This document shows positions 32,846 to 41,803 of a stretch of DNA of 64,000 bases, in pieces; the first letter of the stretch is position 1, and each line of letters opens with the position of its first letter. Origin of the DNA: Bin5 sp965218625 (GTDB taxonomy: Bacteria; Chloroflexota; Anaerolineae; Caldilineales; Caldilineaceae); contig CBDCLG010000009.1 of the NCBI GenBank assembly GCA_965218625.1, positions 62,001 through 126,000 of the forward strand, read 5' to 3'. A program made the position numbers and the translations under genes. Under the pieces are notes generated by a model, which was not told the origin of the DNA, did no database searches, and saw only the letters and a program-made list of their open reading frames with translations.

Positions 32846-34699
32846 ATGCCTCTCGATGTTGCACCGATTCTTCGTTCATACGAGACACAGCGCACGCTGA
32901 ACCCGCCCGGCATTCCTGCCCTTGCGCCTTTGCCCGAGGGCGAGACCGACGATACGCGGCGTCTGTGCGAGCGGTTCGGCGGGGAAGTCATTGCTGCCGG
33001 TCTGCACAACGGCAACCAGGTCGTCCATGTCGAGCCGGCGCAGCTGAAGGCGATCGCGGCGTTTTTGCGCGATGATCCCCAACTCCAGTACGAGACGCTC
33101 ATCGACGTGACGGGCGTGGACAGGTCGCGCCTGCCCCTGAACGAGGACGACGCCCGTTTTCAGACCGTATACCAGTTTCGGTCCTATTCTCGCAATCAGC
33201 ACCTGACGCTCGTGGCCGACTGCGCGGAGGGTGGCGGCGACGACGGCGCGCAGCCGCACGTCGAAAGCCTGACGGGCGTTTACCGGGGCGCAGAGTGGCC
33301 AGAGCGCGAGGTTTACGATCTGATGGGCATTCGCTTCGAGGGCCATCCCGACCCGCGGCGGATTCTGATGCCGAAGAGCTGGCACAATCATCCGCTGCAA
33401 AAGCAGTCTCCGCTGGGGGGCGAGGAGGTACCCTTCTCGCTGACGTGGGATGACCCCGAGTTTGAGACGCTCGGCACGCAGATTCTTGCGGCTGAGAGCG
33501 CCGCGCCCGACCTGCCACCGGGCATGAGCCGGGAAAACATGGTCATCAACATGGGGCCGCACCATCCCAGCACGCACGGGGTGCTGCGCCTGGTTGTTGA
33601 GCTGGACGGCGAGCGGGTCGTCAGCATCGACCCGGATGTGGGCTATCTCCATTCGGGCTTTGAGAAGACGGGCGAGAACAAGCGGTACAAGGACTTTGTC
33701 TATTACACCGATCGCATGGACTATCTCTCGTCGATGTCGAACAATTTGGGTTACTGCCTGACAATCGAGCATATGCTGGGCCTGGAGATTCCCGAGCGCG
33801 CGCAGGTGATCCGGGTGATCATGGCGGAGTTGCAGCGGATTGCTTCGCATCTTTTCTGGCTGGCGACGCATGTGCTGGATGTGTCGGGGACGGGCATGAG
33901 TCTGTTGATGTACGCGACGCGCGAGCGGGAACGGATTCTGGACCTTTTCGAGATGGCATGCGGCGCGCGCCTGACCGTCAGCTACATTCGAATCGGCGGG
34001 GTCTGGCAGGACCTGCCCGATGCCTTTGTCAGCGAGCTGAAGGATTTCCTCCGGCTGATGCCGCAGAAGATCAGCGAATACGAGGCGATGCTGACCGACG
34101 CGCCACTGTGGCAGAAGCGCCTGACGGAGGTCGGTCATGTCAGCCGCGAGGAGGCGCTATCGATGGGTTTGACCGGTCCGATGCTGCGGGGGAGCGGCGT
34201 CGACTGGGACCTGCGCCGCGACCGGCCGTACACGGGCTACGAGGGTTATGAGTTCGAGGTGCCGACCAGCGATCGCGGCGACTGCTATGGCCGTTATCGC
34301 GTGCGCATGGAGGAGCTGCGCCAGAGTCTCCGCATTCTTGAGCAGGCGGTCGCCAATCTGCCGAGCGGACTGTACAAATCGAACAATCGGAAGGTGGCGG
34401 CGCCGCCGCGCGCTGAGCTGGACGTCAGCATGGAGGCGCTGATCCACCATTTCAAACTGATGACCGAGGGTTTTCACGTTTCGCCCGGTTTCTTCTATAA
34501 CGGCATCGAGAGCAGCAAGGGGGAGCTGGGCTTTTACGTGTACAGCGACGGCTCGGCCAAGCCGTACCGTCTGCACGTCCACGGGCCCAGCTTCAACAAC
34601 CTTTATGCGATCGACCATATCAGCCGGGGCGAGATGCTGTCCGACGTTGTGACAAACATCGGCTCGATCGACATTGTACTGGGCGAGGTGGACCGGTAG
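32846..34699 (+). CDS. nuoCD: NADH-quinone oxidoreductase subunits C and D, fused
   Basis: This single 617-residue protein combines both peripheral-arm subunits. Residues about 40-205 are NuoC, with FQTVYQFRSYSRNQHLTLV and GAEWPEREVYDLMGIRFEGHPDPRRILMP. Residues about 228-617 are NuoD, with MVINMGPHHPSTHGVLRLVVELDGE, SGFEKTGENKRYKDFVYY, and MEALIHHFKLMTEGFHVSPG. The C-terminus is SDVVTNIGSIDIVLGEVDR. Conserved His and Tyr of the quinone pocket lie in the GPHHPSTHG and Y-T-D-R-M-D-Y segments. AGGAGGCGAG precedes the ATG. C-D fusion is known in several bacterial groups. Confidence 0.96.
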   Translation: MPLDVAPILRSYETQRTLNPPGIPALAPLPEGETDDTRRLCERFGGEVIAAGLHNGNQVVHVEPAQLKAIAAFLRDDPQLQYETLIDVTGVDRSRLPLNEDDARFQTVYQFRSYSRNQHLTLVADCAEGGGDDGAQPHVESLTGVYRGAEWPEREVYDLMGIRFEGHPDPRRILMPKSWHNHPLQKQSPLGGEEVPFSLTWDDPEFETLGTQILAAESAAPDLPPGMSRENMVINMGPHHPSTHGVLRLVVELDGERVVSIDPDVGYLHSGFEKTGENKRYKDFVYYTDRMDYLSSMSNNLGYCLTIEHMLGLEIPERAQVIRVIMAELQRIASHLFWLATHVLDVSGTGMSLLMYATRERERILDLFEMACGARLTVSYIRIGGVWQDLPDAFVSELKDFLRLMPQKISEYEAMLTDAPLWQKRLTEVGHVSREEALSMGLTGPMLRGSGVDWDLRRDRPYTGYEGYEFEVPTSDRGDCYGRYRVRMEELRQSLRILEQAVANLPSGLYKSNNRKVAAPPRAELDVSMEALIHHFKLMTEGFHVSPGFFYNGIESSKGELGFYVYSDGSAKPYRLHVHGPSFNNLYAIDHISRGEMLSDVVTNIGSIDIVLGEVDR

Positions 34700-34766
34700 G
34701 GGCGGTGGCCGGTGGCCAGCAGCCAGTAGTCGGTGGCCAGTGGTTGGAGGGTAGTGTGGTGGCCTT
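34700..34766 (+). repeat. GGCCAGTAGCCAG-like degenerate repeats before nuoEF
   Basis: The nuoCD-nuoEF gap contains several copies of GGTGGCC and of CCAGTAG-like words in tandem. The related word TGGCCAGTAGCCAG is found again in the gap after nuoN (about 47731-47745), where it makes an 8-bp hairpin (47728-47735 with 47741-47748). This may be a small dispersed intergenic repeat. Confidence 0.4.
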
Positions 34767-34802
34767 TTGTGTGGAATGCAGGGAGCTACCGGGGATTTGG
34801 GA

Positions 34803-36779
34803 ATGATTACGGATGTGATGCGGCAGGAGATTGGAGAGATACTGGCGCGCTACCCGGAGGGGCGGCAGCGCTCGGGGATACTTCCGGCGCTCTATGCGAT
34901 ACAGCGCGAGTTCGGATACTGCCCGGTCGAGGCGCAGGACGAGCTGGCGGAGATCCTCGGTATTGCGCCGGCGGAGGTGGGCGCGGTGGTCGGCTTCTAC
35001 AACATGCTGCACGAGGAGCCGAAGGGCGAGTACCACATCGAGGTATGCACGAACGTTCCCTGTATGCTACGGGGCGGCAACCGCTGTCTGCACAATTTTG
35101 AGAAAACGCTGGGCATCCATCACGGGGAGAAGACCGACGACGGTCAGTTCGCGCTCGACCACATGGAATGCCTGGGCTCGTGCGGCACGGCGCCGATGGC
35201 GATCGTTACCGACCAGAAGAGCGGCGCGATCCGGTACTTTGAGAATCTGGATTCGGCTGAGGATGTGGGCAGGGTGATCGAGCTGCTCAGGGCGGGCAAG
35301 GGCTTCACGGAGCTCGCGCGCTGGACGCCGGAGGCCGACCCCGAGAACGAGGGCGCGGCGGACACTCCTTATCGCACGGGCGGGATGGAACCGCGCTATT
35401 TGATGGCGCGCCTCAACGAGCCGGACAGCCACAGGATCGAGACTTACGAGGCTGACGGCGGCTACGAGACGGCGCGCCGCGTGCTGGGCGAGGTCGAGCC
35501 GGCCGACATGGTGGAGGAGATCAAGGCCAGCGGCATCCGCGGGCGCGGCGGCGCGGGCTTTCCCACCGGCATCAAGTGGGGCTTCCTGCCGCAGGGCGTC
35601 CATCCGCGCTACCTGGTTGTCAATGCTGACGAGTCGGAGCCGGGGACGTTCAAAGACCGCATCATCATGGAGTACGACCCGCACCAGCTGATCGAGGGGA
35701 TCATACTAAGCGCGCATGCGATCGAGTCGGAGAAGGCGTTCATCTATATACGCGGCGAGTATTATTTTGCCTACACGCGTATGGAAGCGGCGCTGGCCGA
35801 GGCGACCGAAAAGGGCTATCTCGGCGACGACGTGTTCGGCAGCGGCAAGAGGCTGGACGTTGTCCTGCATCGCGGCGCGGGCGCGTACGAGTGCGGCGAG
35901 GAGACTGCGCAGCTTTCGAGCCTGGAGGGTTATCGCGGGCAGCCGCGGCTCAAACCGCCCTTTCCGGCGGTCGAAGGGCTGTATGCGAAGCCGACGATTG
36001 TGAACAACGTGGAGTCGATCTGCAACGTGACGCACGTGATGCGCCGCGGCGTGGAATGGTACAAGGCGTTCGGGACCGAGCGCAGCCCCGGCATGCGCAT
36101 TTTCTGTTTGAGCGGGAATGTGAAGCGGCCCGGCCTTTACGAGTTGCCGCACGCGACGCCGCTGAGCGAGCTGGTCAACGAGCACGGCGGCGGCCCGCAG
36201 GATGAGGGGAGCGCGATCAAGGCGATCGTGCCCGGCGGTCTGTCGATGAAGCTGTTGAAGCCTGACCAGTTCGATACGCCGCTCGACTTTGAGAGCGTGA
36301 CGGAGGCCGGTTCATTGCTGGGCTCAGCCGGCGTGATTGCGATCGACGAGCGCACCTCGATGGTGGAGGTGGCGCGGCGGACGCTGGGCTTCTATCGCGA
36401 GGAGAGTTGCGGCAAGTGCACGCCCTGCCGCGAGGGCACGGCCTGGCTGGAGAAGATCCTGTTGCGGATCGAGGAGGGGCAGGGCCGTGGCAAGGATTTG
36501 GAGCTGATGGAGTATATCGCCGACAACATCGCGGGCAAGAGTTTCTGCCCGTTCGGGGAGGCGTCGGTGTGGGGATTGCAGAGCAATCTGCTCAAATACC
36601 GGGAGGAGTTCAGCGCGCAGATCGAGAGCTCGAACCCGGACGAGGTCGTGCCGGAGCTGCCGATACGGCCGGCGTACCGGCCGGACGTGCACGAGCCGAG
36701 CGGTCTGCGCGACAGCACGTTTGCGCCGTCCGGCGGCAATATCGTGTTGCACGACGACCTGGTCTCGGCGGACGATTGA
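34803..36779 (+). CDS. nuoEF: NADH-quinone oxidoreductase subunits E and F, fused
   Basis: This 658-residue protein (ATG 34803; alternative starts up to 36 nt upstream) joins two subunits that are normally separate. Residues about 1-165 are NuoE: the 2Fe-2S ligands sit in CTNVPCMLRGG and CLGSCGTAPM. A linker rich in Pro, Glu and Gly follows. Residues about 195-640 are NuoF, opening MEPRYLMARLNEPDSHRIETYE at 35385. It carries the FMN/NADH loop GRGGAGFPTGIKWGF, ESEPGTFKDR, and the 4Fe-4S ligands of SCGKCTPCREGT plus SFCPFGE. There is no stop between the parts. As NADH dehydrogenase module it delivers electrons to NuoG. Confidence 0.95.
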   Translation: MITDVMRQEIGEILARYPEGRQRSGILPALYAIQREFGYCPVEAQDELAEILGIAPAEVGAVVGFYNMLHEEPKGEYHIEVCTNVPCMLRGGNRCLHNFEKTLGIHHGEKTDDGQFALDHMECLGSCGTAPMAIVTDQKSGAIRYFENLDSAEDVGRVIELLRAGKGFTELARWTPEADPENEGAADTPYRTGGMEPRYLMARLNEPDSHRIETYEADGGYETARRVLGEVEPADMVEEIKASGIRGRGGAGFPTGIKWGFLPQGVHPRYLVVNADESEPGTFKDRIIMEYDPHQLIEGIILSAHAIESEKAFIYIRGEYYFAYTRMEAALAEATEKGYLGDDVFGSGKRLDVVLHRGAGAYECGEETAQLSSLEGYRGQPRLKPPFPAVEGLYAKPTIVNNVESICNVTHVMRRGVEWYKAFGTERSPGMRIFCLSGNVKRPGLYELPHATPLSELVNEHGGGPQDEGSAIKAIVPGGLSMKLLKPDQFDTPLDFESVTEAGSLLGSAGVIAIDERTSMVEVARRTLGFYREESCGKCTPCREGTAWLEKILLRIEEGQGRGKDLELMEYIADNIAGKSFCPFGEASVWGLQSNLLKYREEFSAQIESSNPDEVVPELPIRPAYRPDVHEPSGLRDSTFAPSGGNIVLHDDLVSADD

Positions 36780-36790
36780 GGACTTGAAAG

Positions 36791-37483
36791 ATGGTAACCG
36801 CTGCGCTGCCGGTTGCGGCTGAGAAAGTCGAGCAAGTCACGGCCGAGAGCCGCAAAGAGGGGAAACCAATCCTGGCTGTTTTGCCGGTAGAGGGTGTACC
36901 TCTGCGGCGCTTTACGTTGGATGAGTACCATGAGCTGATCAAGATTGGGTTTTTCGAAGAGGACGAACGGGTCGAGCTACTCGAAGGAATCCTGGTGTCC
37001 ATGAGTCCAAACTATCCCCCGCACATTCGTACCGTCATTCGATTACAGCGAGTTCTTGCTGCCTTTCTGGCACGTGATGACGTGGAAGTTCGCGTACAGG
37101 GCCCGATATCCATTGCTGAACTGATGACCGAACCCGAGCCGGACCTGGTAATTTCAAGGGAGTCAGGCAGTGACTTCGAAGAGCGTCACCCCTATCCGGC
37201 CGATATACTTCTGCTGATGGAGGTCTCGGATTCGAGCCTCGCCTACGACCGCACGCGCAAGGGGGCAATTTACGCGCAGGCGGGCATACAGGATTATTGG
37301 ATTTGGAACTTAGTGGATGATTCGCTGGAAGTCTATCGCGACCCCCATGCGCCGGCTGCTGGCGAGGGAGTCTACCAGACGAAACTGACTTTTCATCGCG
37401 GGGAGACCGTGCAATCGCTGGCGTTTCCTGACTTTGATATGGCGGTTGACGACGTTTTGCCGCCCGCGGCAGATGCGGCCTGA
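36791..37483 (+). CDS. Uma2 family protein (PD-(D/E)XK-like fold)
   Basis: The 230-residue protein has the Uma2/DUF820 pattern: RRFTLDEYHELIKIGFFEEDERVELLEGILVSMSP, then EPEPDLVISRE and DILLLMEVSDSSLAYDRTRKGAIYAQAGIQDYWIWNLVDDSLEVYRDP. The acidic residues of ELLEG, the EPDLVI Asp, and the EVSDSS with following Lys form a PD-(D/E)XK-like active site. Members are common in cyanobacteria and Chloroflexota in many copies; their biological role is not settled. It begins 12 nt after nuoEF on the same strand, inside the nuo operon. An N-terminal segment of about 35 residues is not conserved. Confidence 0.88.
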   Translation: MVTAALPVAAEKVEQVTAESRKEGKPILAVLPVEGVPLRRFTLDEYHELIKIGFFEEDERVELLEGILVSMSPNYPPHIRTVIRLQRVLAAFLARDDVEVRVQGPISIAELMTEPEPDLVISRESGSDFEERHPYPADILLLMEVSDSSLAYDRTRKGAIYAQAGIQDYWIWNLVDDSLEVYRDPHAPAAGEGVYQTKLTFHRGETVQSLAFPDFDMAVDDVLPPAADAA

Positions 37484-37519
37484 GCCCGACCAATAACGGT
37501 TCTAAAGCCGGAAGCTAGT

Positions 37520-37813
37520 ATGGAAATCATTTTCTTTGCGCTCTTGGTAGCCGTGGCCAGCATGGTTGCTGCCGGCATCGTGGCGAACAATAAAGGCAGA
37601 AGCGCCTGTTTATGGGTGGGGATAGCGTTCTTGCTGGGACCAATTCCACTCATCATCCTTCTTATTCTTCCAAAGGATCAGGAGGTACTTGAGGGACGCG
37701 CCGTCCAGGAGGGCACAATGAAGCACTGCCCCTTCTGCGATGAAGTCATAAGGGCAAAGGCGATCAGATGCAGCCATTGCGGTGGTTCATTTGGAATTCA
37801 AGGGACGAATTGA
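37520..37813 (+). CDS. Small membrane protein with a C-terminal zinc ribbon
   Basis: The 97-residue protein has two membrane helices (residues about 2-22 and 30-50, the latter SACLWVGIAFLLGPIPLIILLILP). A short charged link leads to a zinc-ribbon HCPFCDEVIRAKAIRCSHCGGSFG with two C-x-x-C pairs. Such double-psi or rubredoxin-like ribbons occur in many small prokaryotic membrane proteins of unknown role. It lies between the Uma2 gene and nuoG, 36 nt from each. The metal-binding tail would face the cytoplasm. Confidence 0.75.
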   Translation: MEIIFFALLVAVASMVAAGIVANNKGRSACLWVGIAFLLGPIPLIILLILPKDQEVLEGRAVQEGTMKHCPFCDEVIRAKAIRCSHCGGSFGIQGTN

Positions 37814-37849
37814 GAACCGAATTCGTCTTCATACGAGAATTCTCAGATT

Positions 37850-40336
37850 ATGCCTGATAACGTAACGCTTACAATCAACGAGCAGGAGGTATCGGTCCCG
37901 GCGCGGACGCTGCTGGTTGACGCGGCGCGCATGGCGGGTATCGAGATCCCGGTCTTCTGCTCGCATCCGAAGCTGGACCCGGTCGGCTGCTGCCGCATGT
38001 GCCTGGTGGAGGTGGACGGGCCGCGCGGCACGGCGATGATGGCCTCTTGCACGATGCCGGTGGGCGACGGCATGGTGGTGCGCACGGACACGGAGCAGGT
38101 GCAGACGGTGCAGGAGGCCAACCTGGCGTTCATCCTGCTCAACCATCCGCTCGACTGCCCGATCTGCGACAAGGGCGGTGAGTGCCCGCTGCAGGACCAG
38201 ACGATGCGCTTCGGGCCGGGCATCAGCCAGCTGATCGAGCCGAAGCGGCTGGCCAAAAAGCATTACGACATTTCGGACACGATCGTGCTGGACCAGGAGC
38301 GGTGCGTGCTGTGCTGGCGCTGCATCCGCTACCTGGAGGAGTGGGAGGACAAGCCGCAGCTGGGGCTGTTCGAGCGCGGCAACGACACGATCGTCGATAT
38401 CCAGGACGGCCGCCCGGTTGACGCCAAGACGGGCGGGAATATCATCGACCTCTGTCCTGTCGGCGCGCTGACCAATCGCGTTTCGCGATTCGCTTACCGG
38501 CCGTGGGAGATCGAGCGCACGCCGAGCGTCTGCCTGCACTGTTCGATGGGCTGCAATGTGCGGTTGGACACACGCACGCACCAGCTGCGCCGCCTCGTCG
38601 GGCGCGAGAACATGCAGGTCAATGACCAGTGGATCTGCGACAAGGGGCGTTTTGCGCACGGTTGGGTCAACGACGAGAACCGGCTGACCGCTCCGCTGCT
38701 ACGCAAGAACGGCGAACTGTCGCCGGTGCAGTGGAGCGAAGCGCTCGCGTTCGTCGCTGACCGGATCAAGAACATCAGAGAGCAGCGCGGGCCCGACAGT
38801 ATCGGCGCCATCGGCAGCGGCAAGGTCAGCAACGAGGCCAACTACGCGCTGCAGCGTTTCATGCGGGCGGTCATCGGCGGCAACAACGTCGACCACCGCG
38901 ACGGCGGCGAAGTCGCAGCCCTTCCGACAGGTCTGCCCGCCCTGGCCGAGCTGATGAAACCGCAGTACGGTCCCGATCCCAAGGTCGATACAGTCCTTCT
39001 GTTCGGCATCGATCCGAGCGAAGAGCTGCCCGTGCTGGACCTGCACCTGAAGCGGGCCCTCCTGCGCGGCGGGGCCAAGCTGATCATCGCCCATCCGCGC
39101 AAGATCGAGCTGACAAAGTACTGTGGCGCTTATTTGGCCTGTCTGCCCGGAGAGGAGGCAGCGCTCATCTCAAGGTTGTCGCGGGCCGTGCAGGATGACG
39201 GCGACGGCGGCAGCGGTCCTGTGGCCGAAGCCGCCAGGCTGCTGGCCGCGAGCGACAGTGCGCTGATCATCTACGGACCGATGGCCGCGCGCGGTCAGGG
39301 CGGCGCGGCGGTGCGCGACGGCCTCGCCGGGCTGGCCCAGGCAACGGGGGAGGGGGCGCGGCTCGCCTACGCCGGGCTGGACGGCAATGCCCAGGGCTGC
39401 CGCGATATGGGCGTTCTTCCTGACAGGCTGCCCGGGCACGCGTCGCTGGACGACAGCGACCTCAGGACTCGGCTTGAGACGCTTTGGTCCTGCTCGCTTT
39501 CGACGATTCCCGGCTATACCTATAAGCAGATGCTGGACAGCCAGGAGATGAGGGCCCTGGTTGTGATGGGCGCAGACCCGGCTGACGAGTCGCCCGACTG
39601 GGCCGCGGGCCTGGAGGATCTTGATCTGCTCGTTGTTTGCGACCTTTTCCTGACCGAGACGGCACAGAAGGCCGACGTCGTGTTGCCGGCTGCGGGCTGG
39701 GCCGAATGCGACGGGACCTTCACCAACCTGGAGCGGCGGGTGCAGCGAGCACCCAAGGCCGTAACCGATCCCAAGTCGCGCGCAGCGCCCGACTGGATGA
39801 TATTGACGCACCTTGCCAGGCAGCTGGGCGCGGCGTGGCCTTTTACCGATGCCCGCAGCGTTACGTCAGAGATTGCCGGAATCGTACCCGGCTACGCAGG
39901 ACTGACCTGGGAGGCACTGGGCGATCAGGGCATCCAGTGGGATGCCGAATCTGCGGCGGCGGTCGTTTCGGCCGATCAAGGTGGCGACGAAGAGGTAGCA
40001 ACTGAAACTGCCGGCGGCGATGACTACCCCTTGGCACTCGTCTCCGGAACAGTGCTCTACGACGGAGGAACGCTATTCCGGCTGACCGAGGAGATGCAGG
40101 GGATGTCGCGCGGCGCGACGGTCGGCCTCAACCCTGCCGACGCGGCCGACATCGGCGTCGAGGCGGGCGCGCCGGTGCGCGTGCAGAGCGAAGCGGGCAG
40201 CCTTGAGCTGACCGTCGCGGTCGATGAACAGGTGCAGCTGGGGACGGTCTGGATTCCGGAAAGTCTGCCCGGCGCGCCGGTTGGCGCTCTGCTGAACGGC
40301 GGCTACAGGCAACGCGTGAGATTGGAAGGGCGATAA
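37850..40336 (+). CDS. nuoG: NADH-quinone oxidoreductase subunit G
   Basis: NuoG carries most iron-sulfur clusters of the peripheral arm. The 828-residue protein has the N-terminal 2Fe-2S ligands (Cys 37, 48, 51 region, FCSHPKLDPVGCCRMCLVEV), the His-ligated cluster in HPLDCPICDKGGECPLQD, and the 4Fe-4S motif CVLCWRCIRYLEEW. The molybdopterin-type domain starts with CLHCSMGCNVRLDT and WICDKGRF. A C-terminal MopB-like domain ends near residue 820. The ATG is 36 nt after the zinc-ribbon gene. The C-terminal part (from about 430) is the usual degenerate catalytic domain. Confidence 0.96.
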   Translation: MPDNVTLTINEQEVSVPARTLLVDAARMAGIEIPVFCSHPKLDPVGCCRMCLVEVDGPRGTAMMASCTMPVGDGMVVRTDTEQVQTVQEANLAFILLNHPLDCPICDKGGECPLQDQTMRFGPGISQLIEPKRLAKKHYDISDTIVLDQERCVLCWRCIRYLEEWEDKPQLGLFERGNDTIVDIQDGRPVDAKTGGNIIDLCPVGALTNRVSRFAYRPWEIERTPSVCLHCSMGCNVRLDTRTHQLRRLVGRENMQVNDQWICDKGRFAHGWVNDENRLTAPLLRKNGELSPVQWSEALAFVADRIKNIREQRGPDSIGAIGSGKVSNEANYALQRFMRAVIGGNNVDHRDGGEVAALPTGLPALAELMKPQYGPDPKVDTVLLFGIDPSEELPVLDLHLKRALLRGGAKLIIAHPRKIELTKYCGAYLACLPGEEAALISRLSRAVQDDGDGGSGPVAEAARLLAASDSALIIYGPMAARGQGGAAVRDGLAGLAQATGEGARLAYAGLDGNAQGCRDMGVLPDRLPGHASLDDSDLRTRLETLWSCSLSTIPGYTYKQMLDSQEMRALVVMGADPADESPDWAAGLEDLDLLVVCDLFLTETAQKADVVLPAAGWAECDGTFTNLERRVQRAPKAVTDPKSRAAPDWMILTHLARQLGAAWPFTDARSVTSEIAGIVPGYAGLTWEALGDQGIQWDAESAAAVVSADQGGDEEVATETAGGDDYPLALVSGTVLYDGGTLFRLTEEMQGMSRGATVGLNPADAADIGVEAGAPVRVQSEAGSLELTVAVDEQVQLGTVWIPESLPGAPVGALLNGGYRQRVRLEGR

Positions 40337-41317
40337 ATGGACTGGTTACAGGTGCTGGTGTTTCCTGCCATACGCGCGTTGGTCCTGATCTTCGTGCTGC
40401 TGACCGGTTTCGCCTACCTGACCTGGTACGAGCGGAAGCTGCTGGCGCGCTTCCAGGTCCGTTACGGACCCAACCGTGCGGGCAAGTTCGGCCTCCTGCA
40501 GCCGGCCGCGGACGCGGTCAAGGCGTTTTTCAAAGAGGAGATCATCCCCAACCACGTGGACAAGCCGGTCTATCTGCTGGCGCCGGCGCTGGCGCTGGTC
40601 CCGGCGCTGATCATCTGGGCGGTGATTCCGATCGCCAAGGGGACGCCGGCGATCGCCGACGTGAACATCGGCTTTCTGTGGATACTGGCGGTGGCGGGCA
40701 TCGAAAGCTACGGCATCATTCTGGCCGGCTGGAGCAGCAACAACAACTATTCGCTGCTGGGGGCGCTGCGCTCCTCGGCGCAGATGGTCTCATACGAGCT
40801 GCCGCTGGGCCTGTTCCTGGTCAGCATATTGATCCTGGCCGGCAGTTTCAGCCTGGTCGACCTGGTCGAGTCGTCGCGGCAGTGGTGGGAGTGGATCTGG
40901 CTATGGCTGGCGTTCCCGTTTTTCTTCATCTGCATCCTGGCGGAGACGAACCGCAGCCCGTTTGACCTGCCGGAGACGGAAAACGAGCTGGTTGCCGGCT
41001 TCCAGACCGAGTACGGCGGCATGAAGTTCGCGCTTTTCTTCATCGCCGAGTACGTCAATATGATCTCGACGAGCGCGATCATGGCGACGCTGTTTTTTGG
41101 CGGCTGGCGCGGGCCGTTCGCGGAGCAGTACATCTGGCTGGGGCCGATCTACCTATTGATCAAGGTCCTGGTGCTGCTCTTTTTGTTCATCTGGGTGCGG
41201 GCCAGCATCGGCCGCCCGCGCTACGACCAGCTGATGAAGTTCTGCTGGCAGTTCATGTTGCCGCTGGGCCTGGTCTACGTGAGCATTTCTGCGGTCCTGG
41301 CCGTGTTCCTGAAGTAA
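40337..41317 (+). CDS. nuoH: NADH-quinone oxidoreductase subunit H, complete operon
   Basis: The 326-residue subunit starts directly after the nuoG stop (TAA then ATG), with GGAAGGG inside nuoG, so translation is coupled. It has AYLTWYERKLLARFQVRYGPNRAGKFGLLQPAADAVKAFFKEEIIP. The quinone-chamber loop ETNRSPFDLPETENELVAGFQTEYGGMKFALFFIAEY is canonical. The copy is normal length and closer to typical NuoH than the minus-operon version. Confidence 0.97.
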   Translation: MDWLQVLVFPAIRALVLIFVLLTGFAYLTWYERKLLARFQVRYGPNRAGKFGLLQPAADAVKAFFKEEIIPNHVDKPVYLLAPALALVPALIIWAVIPIAKGTPAIADVNIGFLWILAVAGIESYGIILAGWSSNNNYSLLGALRSSAQMVSYELPLGLFLVSILILAGSFSLVDLVESSRQWWEWIWLWLAFPFFFICILAETNRSPFDLPETENELVAGFQTEYGGMKFALFFIAEYVNMISTSAIMATLFFGGWRGPFAEQYIWLGPIYLLIKVLVLLFLFIWVRASIGRPRYDQLMKFCWQFMLPLGLVYVSISAVLAVFLK

Positions 41318-41326
41318 GGAGACGTG

Positions 41327-41797
41327 ATGGAACTGGGTGAATTCCTGAAGGGCGCGACCGAGATTGGCAAGGCGATGGGTGTGACGCTGAAACATCTGCG
41401 CCAGAAGCCGGTAACGGTGGAGTTTCCGTACGAGGAGATCCCGATCTACCCCCGTTTTCGGGGCCGGCACGAGCTGCGGCGCTACGCCAACGGACTGGAA
41501 CGCTGCATTGGCTGCTGTCTGTGCGAGGCGGCCTGCCCGACGGAGGCGATCTACGTGGAGGCGGCCGAGAACGACGCGGATGCGCCCCTCTCACCGGGTG
41601 AGCGCCATGCCAAAGTCTATGAAGTCAATCTCTTGCGCTGCGTATTCTGCGGCGATTGCGAAGAGGCCTGCCCGACAGAGGCGATCGTGCTCGGGCACGA
41701 CTTTGCGATGGCGAACTATGAGCGCAAGGATTTTGTGCTGACCAAAGACCAGCTGCTGAATCCCGGCATGCCCAACGTCATCATTCGCCCGGAGTAA
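41327..41797 (+). CDS. nuoI: NADH-quinone oxidoreductase subunit I
   Basis: NuoI carries the two 4Fe-4S clusters N6a and N6b. The ATG at 41327 (AAGGAG 5 nt before; GTG at 41324 would add one residue) gives 156 residues. Two ferredoxin motifs are visible: CIGCCLCEAACPTEAI and CVFCGDCEEACPTEAI. The N-terminal amphipathic helix (FLKGATEIGKAMGVTLKHLR) is typical of its contact with NuoH. It follows nuoH by 9 nt. Confidence 0.97.
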   Translation: MELGEFLKGATEIGKAMGVTLKHLRQKPVTVEFPYEEIPIYPRFRGRHELRRYANGLERCIGCCLCEAACPTEAIYVEAAENDADAPLSPGERHAKVYEVNLLRCVFCGDCEEACPTEAIVLGHDFAMANYERKDFVLTKDQLLNPGMPNVIIRPE

Positions 41798-41803
41798 CGG
41801 TCC

